Assembly: GCA_030737835.1 (NCBI GenBank)
Contig: JAUJYN010000051.1
Coordinates: forward strand, 62,001 to 126,000
Length of the DNA: 64,000 nt
From: Acorus gramineus
Taxonomy: Eukaryota > Streptophyta > Magnoliopsida > Acorales > Acoraceae
Reading direction: 5' to 3'
The notes beneath the pieces are model-generated. The model had not been told where the DNA came from and searched no databases. It saw only the letters and a list, made by a program, of their open reading frames with translations. Every line of letters starts with the position of its first letter. Position 1 is the stretch's first letter. Made by a program: the position numbers and the translations under genes. Shown here piece after piece: positions 21,626 to 31,692 of the stretch.

Positions 21626-24217
21626 ATGAGAACATCAATCGCTAAATCCTTACATGGCCTTAGGAGCATGTTTGAAATCCCTGAGTCGGTAGGCATGGCA
21701 TTTTGACTCGTTTCCTATTCCCCTAGATAGCATGAACCACTCGTGTATGTACGTGTATCCTTCCCACATAGCTAGGGGTGCCCTAACGGTGCCATTCCCT
21801 CCACTCGTGAGGAAGTTCTTGTCGACTTTTGATCTCCACCCAACACAATGCAATCCCAACTTTTTCAGGGTTTTGATGTGCTATATGGCGCTAAATCGGG
21901 AGCTTAACTTAGATTTAGGCGTCCCCAAAATTATGTATACTTATGAGCTTAGGAAATTCGGTAAAGGCTAATACTTTAGGGCTAGAACTCCAAGGAGAAA
22001 TTGATAGATGACCTGCCAGACTCCGATAAGGGTTGGTCCGAGAGTAAGCTGATTATTATATCCGGCAACTGGGAGTTCGGTGGCGCTCCCGAAGATATAT
22101 GGAGAGTTCCCCGGATTGACTTGATAGGTTCCCTAGGTCGGGCTGTATTATTTGGTCTGTTCATGAATAACTTTGCTTTTTTTCTTTACCAAACTTATTT
22201 TCCATTCCGGTTTAGCTTCTACTGCAAATTTATGTCCGTCCAAGGATTTGGTGAGACTGGAGCACATCAAAGCTGCTTTCAAAAGGAGCGACCGGGCCTC
22301 CTTCCGGATTCTTGGTTGGGATAATCCCAACCCAAGCAGCTGCCATCGCCTTGGTCCTCGCTTTCGCGACATTGTAGCGGCTCCCTCTTCCCCTATTGTC
22401 GAATCGGGACCACCTGTGACTGTCGCCGGCCGACTTCCCGAGGGTGAAGGACACTCCGAGGAAGACTTGGAGCCCATCTTTCAATTAGGCTTCGGTGATC
22501 CTATGACGACGGAGAGCTCGTCTAGTGGAGCCCGGCATGGTTTGCGGCTCCAGGGGGTTCTAAGGGCAGCCCAAAGCCTGAGGGGAAATCTGACTCAAGC
22601 TCCTTGGGAAGAACAGCCCCTACTACTATCGAGAAGTAGGGGGTGACCAGACCTGAGGTCGGCCCTCGGCGCCCTTGGCCGACCTTAGGTCCGGGGAGAA
22701 ACCGAGCCTCAATTCTGCTGGGAGGTCAGCCACAATTCTCTGCGAGAAGGAGAGAAGGGTTGCGGTGCCTCCTACTGATCCGAAGTCCGTGGAAACGCGG
22801 GTCGCTGGATCGGTGGAGAAGAGCATCACTCCTTCTAGTGAGAAGGAGAAGATGGCTCGACTTGCTGTGCTCCAGGCTGAGGTGGACGCTCGGTCTGGAA
22901 GAATTGGCCAACTCCTCGGTCTTGAGAAAAGGCGGCATTCGCTGATGAAACCTTCCTTGAGCACTCCTTCGAAAAGAAGCAGGCCGGCCACGGTTGGACA
23001 TTCCTCTTCGTCCCCTCAGCTACCGCCGCCATCTTCTGACGTCTCCTTGGGCAAGGGGAAAGGGGTGTCCCGGCCACCAAGTTATCTTCCCCACCAGTTA
23101 CTCTTTGGGAACCGGAGACCCAGCCGTTCGTTCCTACTCCTCCGGCCCTGTCCTGCTTGATTCATGTTTCTGATTCTGGCCTCAAGGATCGAGAAGTGGC
23201 GGTCAGTTTGATCCAATCCATGATCCTGGAGAAGGATAAGGCTATGGTGGGCGACATGTCCATTTTTGAGACGGGTTTTGTCTTGCACAACATGGCCTAC
23301 CAGGTACCTTTTATTTTGATGTGAATTGGACCGCCGATAGTTGCATTTCGAACTGTTATTCTCTACTTTTATGTTCTTATCCTGAAACAGCTCAGCATTT
23401 ATTCGAGCATGATGGGTCAAAGATTCGACCAGGTTATTAGTGACGTTGCTCGAGCACATCGTGCTTGAGAGGTGGAGCGGGCAGCTCAGGAGAAAGTCAA
23501 GACTGCGTTGAGTACCGCCCAAGAGGAGCACTCCCGGGTGGTAGAAAAGTTCAAGAAGGACCTTTTTGAAATGTCCGTGGCATTAGAGAAGGAATGAGCT
23601 GATCAGTCTCGCATCGCATCTAAGGCCGAACAGCAGAAGAGAGAGAGAGAGAGCTGGATTTTGAAATCCAAGTCCTTGAAAAGGTACAGGACCGACTGGG
23701 CCCGATTGAAAAGAAGTCGGAAGAGGCCATTTTGGTGGCCTATGATAGAGGTTACTGCAAGGGCTTCTATGACTGTCGTGATGGGGTACTTGAACCAGGT
23801 CCAGAACAGGTCCCCCAGGTGTTCGGACCTCAGCTTCTCGAATCGAAGGATCAGAGGGATCGATCAAACCCACCGTCTTCTTCTGAACCTACGGTCTTGC
23901 ATGGTCAGGTAACCAGTTTCCTTGGTTGTACCTTGTTCGATATCATAGATGTCGACGGATTTCCTTCCCCTGGTCGTCCAGATAACTCTGCCGTAATGAA
24001 GTCGTTAGTTGCCAACATCGCAGGACTAAAGAGTGAGCCTTGTGGGAATGTCATGAAGTCGGAGGCGTTTCCTCCTGCGGCGGGTGCAACCGAAATCGTG
24101 GTTCAAATGAATGAAGATCTGGTGACATTGGAAACTAGGGTTGAAGCTGAAGAAGATTCTATTCCCCTGATCCGACGAGCTTCCTCAAGGCGCGCCACGG
24201 AAGAAAAACCCAATTGA
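21626..24217 (+). pseudogene. Tat antisense ORF 2 (PF04195-type), multi-exon, degraded
   Basis: A second, diverged relative of ORF 1. It has FPPLVRKFLSTFDLHPTQ and MALNRELNLDLGVPK (about 21800-21920), then KLIDDLPDSDKGW (~22000). A charged middle part follows (22250-23150), then a region rich in Lys, Glu and Gln that looks coiled-coil (about 23460-23640), and an acidic tail ending near 24217. Likely introns are one near 22150-22240 and a clear GT-AG intron at 23304-23390 joining MAYQ to LSIYSSMMGQ. Internal stops (for example near 21705, 21970, 23466, 23596) and frameshifts show it is dead. The order is typical of the family: domain first, coiled coil late. Function is unknown. Confidence 0.65.
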
Positions 24218-24561
24218 TGCTTCATGGACTACTTTCATTATATGTATATATAATTTTTTTTGCATTTTGTACTTACGACTCCATGGTGAAATGGCATGGA
24301 TGCCAATTTATTGTATGGTGAATGTATCTAGACAGTTCAGTTTTATTTGTGCTAGTAATCTGGATGTTTGTCTTGTTGCTATCTATTCCTTTTGCATGCC
24401 TGTTTTGTGATGCCGATGTAGTTTAATGATAGGGGGGACGTACTGTTTTAGATTGGCATATTCTTAGATACGCCCTGCAGTTTTGCTTTCGCAGCGGGTT
24501 CCGTGGATCTTTATCTTCTTGATACCCCCTCTCTTCCCTCGTTTGTGTTATTTGATTAGTG
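24218..24561. other. AT-rich 3' flank of antisense ORF 2
   Basis: AT-rich sequence after the ORF 2 stop with (TA)n near 24240-24252. No other feature is recognised. Confidence 0.5.
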
Positions 24562-24831
24562 TGTGACTGCTAGGGGTTAACTAAGTCGAGTACAAAGAGC
24601 TACCCCGACTAGTTTCAGTCCGCTAAGCGCGGCTTCGTTGTGCCGTATTGGCTAGTGCGCGGCTTCTAGGGCTAAACTGAGTCGAGTGAAAAGAGCGACC
24701 CCGACTAGTTTCTGCTCATTGAGCGCGGCTTTGTTGTGCCGTGTTGGCTAGTGCATGACTGCTAGGGCTGAACTGAGTCGAGTGCAAAGAGCTACCCCGA
24801 CTAGTTTCTGCCCGTTGAGCGCGGCTTCGTC
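24562..24831. repeat. Tandem array, ~96-bp unit, about 2.8 copies
   Basis: Units share CTAGGG-(C/G)T-(A/G)AACT, AGTCGAGT, ACCCCGACTAGTTT, GCGCGGCTT and TTGGCTAGTGC. They lie between the integrase end and antisense ORF 2, the untranslated zone where Tat relatives commonly carry tandem repeats. Confidence 0.85.
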
Positions 24832-24889
24832 CTATTGCGTTACTTGAGATGGATTACATTCCAGGGTCAGGGAATCTCTGTCCCGTCCA

Positions 24890-25800
24890 TAGTTTCTAAA
24901 TGATAGGCTCCATTTGGTCCGGCCTTCGTGACTTTGAAAGGGCCCTCCAAGTTCGGCCCGAGTTTGTCATCCTTCTTGTTCTTGGTTTTCGGGAAGACTT
25001 CTCTGAAGACAAGATTGCCAGCCCAAAAAACTCCTGCTTGAAACTCATCGATTGTAATATCGAGATATTTGATTTTGATAATCCGCCATCCTTATTGCTG
25101 CGATCTCCCTCCTTTCATCTCGGAGTTCTAAGTCTTGCATCATCTGACTGTCATTCCCTGCTTGATCAAAGTCCTGGGTTCGGTGGGTGGGTAGGTAGGT
25201 CTCAGCTTGCAGAACGGCTTTAATTCTGAATGCTAGTGAGAAGGGGGTCTCTCCCGTAGACCTTCGTGCGGTGGTCCAGTAGGACCAGAGGACCGAAGGA
25301 AGTTCGTCGACCCATTTCCCTTTTGCAGTGTCTAGCCTTTTCTTCAAACCGTCTAGGATAGTTCGGTTCGTGATTTCAGCTTGTCCATTGCTCTGGGGAT
25401 ATCGCGGAGTGGAAAAATGATGTTGTATCTTCAATTCTTCGCATAACTCCTTTATCCGGGCACTGTCAAACTGTTTGCCATTATCTGAGATGATGGAGTG
25501 CGGAACTCCAAAGCGACACACTATTTCTTTCCACAAGAAGGCCTTAACCTCAGTATCCCTGATTCTCGCCAAAGGCACCACTTCGACCCATTTGGTGAAG
25601 TAATCAATGGCTATCAGAAGGAAGCGTTTTTGCCGAGATGCCATGGGCATAGGTCCGACAATATCCAGTCCCCATTGGGCAAATGGCCAAGGGCTCTTGA
25701 GAGGAACAAGGTCTGCTGCTGGTTGGTGAATGAGTGTGCCGAATCTCTGGTAATTTTTGCATTTTCAAACTAGGTCTGTAGAATCTCTTTTAAGCTCGAC
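24890..25800 (-). pseudogene. Integrase of the Tat element (degraded)
   Basis: Minus-strand integrase core in frame from about 25650 to 25045: D in AIDYFTKWVEV, second D in IISDNGKQF, and E in SNGQAEITN, with 35 residues between the last two, a complete DDE triad. Upstream, degraded pieces of the zinc-binding region read CHACQKFG-like sequence and the join WGLDIVGPMP (25650-25790), with frameshifts. A TGA after RYYNR (25045) breaks the C-terminal part, which continues in another frame (LVFREVFPKTKNK, LGPNLEGPF) to about 24900. Integrase inserts the cDNA copy into the host chromosome; this copy cannot make a full enzyme. Confidence 0.85.
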
Positions 25801-26347
25801 CTAAAATACCCGATTGATAATGCCCGGAGGGCTAGTGACCGAGATCCAATGTGCTCCCCACACAAACCCGAGTGGAGCGTGTTCAGCACCCGTTGCGCCT
25901 CTTGGGGTTAAATAAGGTCCCTGAAAACTCCTTTTATAGAGGATTCCCATAGATGACATCCAAAATATGGCCGCCCTCTGCTTAAGCTTTTTGGCCTCGA
26001 ATTTACTCTCTGGCAGGAATCCTTCCGAGAGGTGTCGTTTGATGTCCGTCATCCAAATGGGTGAGTCTTCCGCGCAAGCAACCATTAGGATCTGATCAAC
26101 CCTTTCAATGCTCAGGATTTTCAAATAATCGATTTGAATGCTCCTAGTCGGCTTTCCGCTGATGGCTGATGCTAGGTTGGCTAAGGCATCCGCTTGAACA
26201 TTGAGTTCTCTCTCTATCTGATGGATATTAGCCGATCTGAACCAGGAGAGCAACAACTGCACCTTTTTCTGATATGCAATCATTCACTCGTCCCTTGTTT
26301 CATATTCTCTGGTGCTCTGAAACACTACCAGCTTTGAGTCACTGTAG
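25801..26347 (-). pseudogene. Tat pol: C-terminal half of second RNaseH plus linker to integrase
   Basis: The part directly left of insertion B reads EIYSDSKLVVFQS, then (after a stop near 26284) SWFRSANIHQIERELNVQAD and ALANLASA, the C-terminal half of a Tat-type second RNaseH with the catalytic Asp of YSDSKL. The linker continues with RPTRSIQID-like sequence and FLPESKFEAKKLKQRAA, then the start of the integrase N-terminal region (GILYKRSF, 25940). The N-terminal half of this domain lies 25 kb away at 51481-51665, separated by solo LTR B. Confidence 0.85.
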
Positions 26348-26352
26348 ATTTC
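26348..26352. repeat. Target-site duplication ATTTC (left, solo LTR B)
   Basis: ATTTC directly precedes the LTR start at 26353 and recurs exactly at 51476-51480. Joining the flanks over one copy restores the RNaseH reading frame (QVIEI then YSDSK). Confidence 0.95.
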
Positions 26353-27030
26353 TGTTATGCCTGTGTCATTTGGAGCCATTTCGGTTAAGCCTTGGTCACA
26401 TTTGGGTCATTCAGGGACTTTTTTTCGATCGGAGTCTCTAAAATTTTAGCTTTTAGCCACTTACGGGAGTTAGAGTACTCTGATTGAAAATCTAACTACA
26501 TATTATGGGTCCTGGTACCGTTTAGTACTACCCATAAAAATTTCATTGAATTCCGGTAACGTTTTGAAAAATATACAGTTCTGAATCGCATCCAGGTTTG
26601 GCCGTTACTGGGTTTCGGTGGGTGAGATATTTTTGAGTGTGTGGTGCTTCTCCGCACGCTTCCCAATAAAGCAAAAATAAGTGGTTGAGTGAGGGTGAGC
26701 CTAATCCTAACCTCACCACCCCCTTATGGTCACCCCTAAACACTATTTGGGCATGGAAATGACCTTTTTGCGCTCTCTCCCTCTCCCCCTCTCTCCCAAC
26801 TCGTGGATCTCTCTTTCTCTCCCTCTCTTGGTCTCTTTTTCCCCTCTTTGTGTGTGTGGAGAAGGAGGAGGAAGAAGCAATTGAAGGAGAAGGTGAAGAA
26901 GGAAGCACAAGAGGTGAGTTTTGTGTATGTGTTGTTGTTGTGGTTTCTCCTCTCTCAAGCTCCATCTCATGTCTTCCCCCCCTGTTTTGCAGCCAAAGAA
27001 GGCTGAGGAGGGCTGTGGAAGTAGTGTTAG
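26353..27030 (+). mobile_element. Solo LTR B, segment 1 of 3
   Basis: Starts TGTTATGCCTGTGTC. Carries the AATTCCGGTAACGTT zone shared with A-type LTRs, pyrimidine tracts, and a small GT-AG intron-like interval 26914-26992 (GAG|GTGAGT ... TTTTGCAG). It stops where element A inserted. The three segments (26353-27030, 38214-39530, 49676-51475) add up to a single LTR of about 3.8 kb with a perfect target duplication and no interior, so this is a solo LTR produced by LTR-LTR recombination. Confidence 0.88.
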
Positions 27031-30000
27031 TGTTATATATGTGTCACTTTTTGGCCTGCTGGTAACCATTGGAGCATTTTGGCAGTTTTTGAGTTTTTTT
27101 CGTTTTTCGATCGGAACCGCTAAAATTTTGGATGTTAGCTATCGTCATGAGCTAGAGGACTCCGATTGAAAATCTAACTGCATATTATGTGTCCTGGTGC
27201 CATTCTAAGCCACTCATGAAAATTTCATCGAATTCCGGTAACGTTCCAGAAATTTCACAGTTCCGGGGCGTATCCGGGTTTTGACTGATCGAGAAGTCAT
27301 TGGAGAGTTGACTCGGTCAAAGTGGGCCCATGACTTGGTCAACCTCTTTTGTCCTTTTGTGTGGTTGAGTTGACCTAGGTCAAACCCACTTAAAACCCCC
27401 CTTAGGCCCCCCCCCCCCCCAAACCTAATTAGGGCTAAACTAATTAGGGGTGTGAGGATGTGTGGGGTGGGGGTGGTTTTAAAGAAATCCCACGACTTAA
27501 ACCCCCCTATTCATCTTCTTCTCTGAGCAATCCCTCTCTCTCCCCTCCCCTTAAAACCTCCATTCAACCTAGCAGAGTTCTCAAAGCTTAAAACCCAAAA
27601 CATAGAAAGGGTAGATCCGGTCCCGATCTACACCCCGGTGCTTTCAAATCCGGATTCCGGCTTGTCTAGCCCTTTCTTCCGCCCTCTCTTCTCCTCAGAT
27701 CAGAGCCATTTCGGAGGTGGGAAGAGGTCTCGGTGGTGGAGACCCTTGGAGAGGCGTTTCGGTGCGCGGAGAGCAACCGAACATCCCTTCCTCCCCTTGG
27801 TAAGCTCTTCTTCCTCTTCTTTTTGGCTTAGATGCTTGTTAGGAGGGTTATTTTGAGGTTGGGTGGTGGTCGGCGGCTGTGGGTGGCTGTCGGTGGTGGT
27901 TGGGGGCGGTCGGAGGCCGTTGGTGGCCGATGGGTGGTGGTAGAGGTGCTCGGGCAAGGTGGATGGTGGTCTCGGGCAGGGCAGTCAGCACAGGCAGCAG
28001 CAGGCGGAGCAGCTGGCAGGGCGAGCGCGGGCGTGCGAGCGGGCGTGCGCTCGGGTGGACCTGGAGGCCAGCAGGCGCGCGTGTTGGGCGCTGGGCGCGA
28101 GTGTGCTGGGCGCTGGTCGAGTGGCATGTGCTGGGCGTGCTGGGGGTGCTGGGTGAGTGGGCATGCGTGCAGGGCGTCGTGCGGGGTGCGCGCGGAGCGC
28201 TGCGCAGGGGCGCAGGCGCGCTGTGCGCGCGCAGCGAGTCGATGGAGTGCTGGGCGAGCGCGGGGTGCGCGCGGAGCGAGGCGAGGGCGCGGTGAGGCAG
28301 CGAGGTGCGCGCGGGGCGAGGCACTGGGCGCGCGGGGCGTGTGTGTGCGCGCGGGCCAGCGCGGGGCGTGCGGTGTGCGCGCGGGCTGCTGCGATGGGGC
28401 GCAGTGCGCGCGGTGCACCCGGGTGGCTCGGCACGTCCAGGCGTGCGGGCAGGGGCCCGGCGGTGCGCCTGGGTGCAGGGGCTGAGGCGCGGCGGTGCAT
28501 CCGGGGGCGGGTGGCCGTGCGGGTGGTTGCCGGGGTGCGGGAGTGAGTCGGGGTGCTCGGGCTAGCGTGCGTACGGGCCGTATGCACGTTTGCCCGAGTG
28601 TTGGGTGTTTATTTGTGTGTTTTGAGTATTTTGTGGTATTTGTGTGTTTTACTCACCAAGTTGATACCCTGTCTTGCAGATCTTGACGGACGGTCGCGCG
28701 ACGACCCGGTTACCGGTGAGTGGGACAACCCAACCCAGTTGGGAGGCGCTACATGCACTTGGGCGTGTACCGTCCTCCCCTGGGGCACATAGTTGATATT
28801 AACTGTTATATTGTAATCCATGTAAGCATGATGTATGTGTAGAATGCATGCCACCCTAGACTTGTATGTTAGGGACTTGCACCCTTAGGATATGTGCATG
28901 AGCCGTGCATCCTGTCACCTCGTTATCATGCTAGGAAAGCCCGACCTATGCATGCGTCCTATTAGTTTGATTTATTTATTTAAATGCAAACTGTAATATT
29001 TGTTAGCATGCCTTGGGGAATATAAGGGGGCCTTGCGAGGTTAACATTGAGACCCGGGTTAGGGTACTCCGTGTTCCTTGTTTGGTTGGCGGGATGTCCT
29101 ACATCGGGACCTCAGGTTGCCCTCCCAAGGTCTCTTTTCCTCATTTTTGTCTTATGTATTCCCCGCATCTTGGTTATGCGCGCTGGTGGAATTCTGAAGA
29201 ATTCAAGACATTAGAGTTGTAGAGATGTGCTGTCAGCGGATCCGAGTGGATCATATGCGATGGATAGGCTGTTCTGTTCCCTTCGTTGGATCCGTGTAGA
29301 GACTACCTCAGCGTTAGAAAGGTCGTCCCGTGCAGGGGCTCCCATCAGTAGGCACCTCCTGATTTGGTAGATGGACTGTGCTGAATGTGGGAGTGGCCAA
29401 ACGACCTACGGAGTGGGGAGAGACTATCGGTGGACCAAGGGTGACCAACAGCCTAGTCAGTCCCAAGAGCCTATGTCACCTATTGAGGGGTGAGGGTGAG
29501 GGTGTGGTGGGCCGGCGATGTGGCGACCCACTGGATTGTGTAAGGATGATTATCAGCCTATTAAGTCCCAACATCCTTTGTCACCTATTGAGGGGTGAGG
29601 GTGAGGGTATGGTGGTTCGGCGATGTAACGAACCCCCGGATTTGTGTTGTTTATGCCATTTTGAGGCTAGTGACTTGATTAAATGTGGTTAATATAAACT
29701 GTATGCATGGGTTGTGCTATTCACTGAGCGTGTGGCTCACCCCTCGCATAATTATTTTCTCCAGTGATTACCGAGGCGGACTTGAAGGAGGAGCTTCCCG
29801 AGCGACTACACCAGTAGCGGAGTAGCGCCACGTCCCTCGAGTTTTGAGGCCATCAGCATCCTTCCTTTGATTGTATGTATATATCTCTGTGCTTGGGCAC
29901 CTAGTATGGATTGTATTTGGATGTATTGTGGATATATTGGCTCTCACAGGACATATGATTATGTATCGAGTCTGTAAAGTGTTGTTGATTTACAGATTCA

Positions 30001-30164
30001 GTCTTTTTAGCTTCCGCATTTCTGTGTATACATCATGTCAGCCTTCTTTTGTCTGTGTTGTCTTTTTGCTGTTGTTTATGGTATATTATTGATCTCCTGT
30101 ATTGACTGCTGATATCATGTATACCCTTGCCGCGTCCCGGGGACGGCCGCCCTGGGGCGTGACA
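27031..30164 (+). mobile_element. 5' LTR of element A
   Basis: TGTTATATATGTG...GGGGCGTGACA, 3.13 kb. Leader splice signals: donor TTG|GTAAGC at 27800, acceptor TCTTGCAG ending 28679, 36-nt block 28680-28715, donor CCG|GTGAGT at 28716, acceptor TTTTCTCCAG ending 29764. Two tandem GGGTGAGGGTGAGGGTG modules (about 29466-29640) occur in the second intron-like part; the first has four G-runs (29487-29511). Confidence 0.93.
28000..28570 (+). repeat. CpG-rich block in the 5' LTR of A
   Basis: A G-strand run of GTGCGCGCGG, GCTGGGCG and GCGGTGC motifs with strong G/C strand skew, mostly alternating purine-pyrimidine. Long Arg/Gly/Ala frames over it (27832-28587) are composition artefacts. Confidence 0.8.
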
Positions 30165-30169
30165 AAAGT

Positions 30170-30181
30170 TGGTATCAGAGC
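30170..30181 (+). other. Primer binding site of element A
   Basis: TGGTATCAGAGC begins five bases after the 5' LTR and matches the complement of the initiator tRNA-Met 3' end. Confidence 0.95.
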
Positions 30182-30284
30182 CTGGTCCTGTCAGAGCCAA
30201 TTGTCTTCTTTTTCGTAGAGATGAGTCCTAGGATTTCTATATGAGTATTCTGATCCTAGTGTCTGGTTTTCTTAGGTTGCTGAT

Positions 30285-31692
30285 ATGCCTCCTCGCAGAG
30301 GACGGCGCGGACGTGGTCCCTCTCGACCTTTGGAGGTTTCCGGACCTACCAGAGGCGAGGATGCTATTGGTGAGTCCTCAGCCGTGAGGCCAGGATCAGC
30401 GCAGGAGCCTCCTGCCTGGGAGCGCGCGTTTGCGCGGATAGCTGATTTGGTGGAGACGCAGACCAGGGCATTGGAGGCCCAGACCAGAGTATTGGCAGAT
30501 CAGGCACGGGAGATTCAGGAGCTGCGGGCGGCCCGCGAGGCAGTTCCGCAGGTTCCCTTGGTGGCAGATCCACCTGTGGTACCCGATGTACCCCCAGTCC
30601 CCGTGGTGGTCCCGGCGGTCAGAGTTCAGGATCCCCAGGAGAGGGAGGTGGGGCTAGAGGCTGCAGCGAGGGTGCAGCAGAGTGGCCTCTCAGCCTTTCT
30701 GAAGCTCCACCCTCCCGAGTTCCAGGGTCAGACGGAGGACCCCCTTGCTCCAGAGAGATGGTTGATGGAGGTGGATACCATCTTCTCGACCATGCTTTGC
30801 ACCGACCGCCAGCGAGTCTCCCTGGCCACTTTATGCTGAAGGGTAGCGCCGCCGACTGGTGGGCTACTAGATCAGTGGACATCCCGGAGGGATTGGAGCA
30901 GCTTACATGGGCGGGATTCCGGAGGTATTTCTTGGAGGAGTACTTCCCCTTCTCGACGCGACAGATAGTGATGCAGGAGTTTGAGCAGCTGACTCAGGGC
31001 ACTATGTCTGTCGCTGACTACTCCACGCGTTTTACGAGGCTGTCCAGATTCGCTCCAGCTTTGGTGATGGACGAGGAGACGAGGTGCCGTCGATTCGAGC
31101 TTGGTCTCAGCAGTGCCATTCGGGTGCACGTCACCTCCCAGGCTTTCTCGAGGTACTCCGACTTAGTGTCTCGAGCGAAGACCGTCGAGCGAGACCTCGG
31201 GATCCTCGTGAGGGCTTCGACCCCGTCGGCAGACCAGAGGCCACCCAGGAGCCAGGACAGGGTCAGCGGAAGAAGAAGAGGCCCCGTTTTGATCGGTCAG
31301 CGGCTGCCTCTTCTCCAGCAGATGCGGTGCCAGTGCGAGGTCCGGCACCCATCGCAGCAGTGCCAGTCCAGGCGAGGCGACCAGAGACGCGGCGCTGTTA
31401 TCACTGTCAGCGCGTCGGGCATATCTTGTATAATTGCCCCGACGCTGGCCGACCCCGAGTGATGCCTCCGCAGCAGCAGCAGTTGCAGCAGCAGCCGTTT
31501 CAGCAGCAGCGCCAGCAGCAGCAGCAGCCTCAGCGCCAGCCGCAGCAGCAGCCTCAGCGTCAGCAGCAGCAGCCACAGGGTGGCCGTGCTGATCAGAGGA
31601 GGCAGCCAGCGCAGCCGGCGAGGCGTGCCCCTGCTCCTCAGCCTCAGTTCGTCCAGGGCCGAGTGGCAGCGCTTTCGGCAGAGGAGGCATAG
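30285..31692 (+). pseudogene. gag: Gag of element A (two frameshifts)
   Basis: Begins MPPRRGRRGRGPSRPLEV at 30285. Frame 1 runs to a stop at 30839. A single missing base near 30828 (CACTTTATG, against CACCTTCATG in element C) shifts the gag core into a second frame (LKGSAADWW, FEQLTQGTMSVADYSTRF). A second shift near 31240 returns it to the frame with the zinc knuckle (CYHCQRVGHILYNC, ~31394-31435) and a CAG-rich poly-Gln stretch (31470-31580). The frame ends at a TAG (31690) after LSAEEA. Capsid-forming and RNA-binding role as for gag of C, which keeps one open frame over the same region. Confidence 0.88.
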
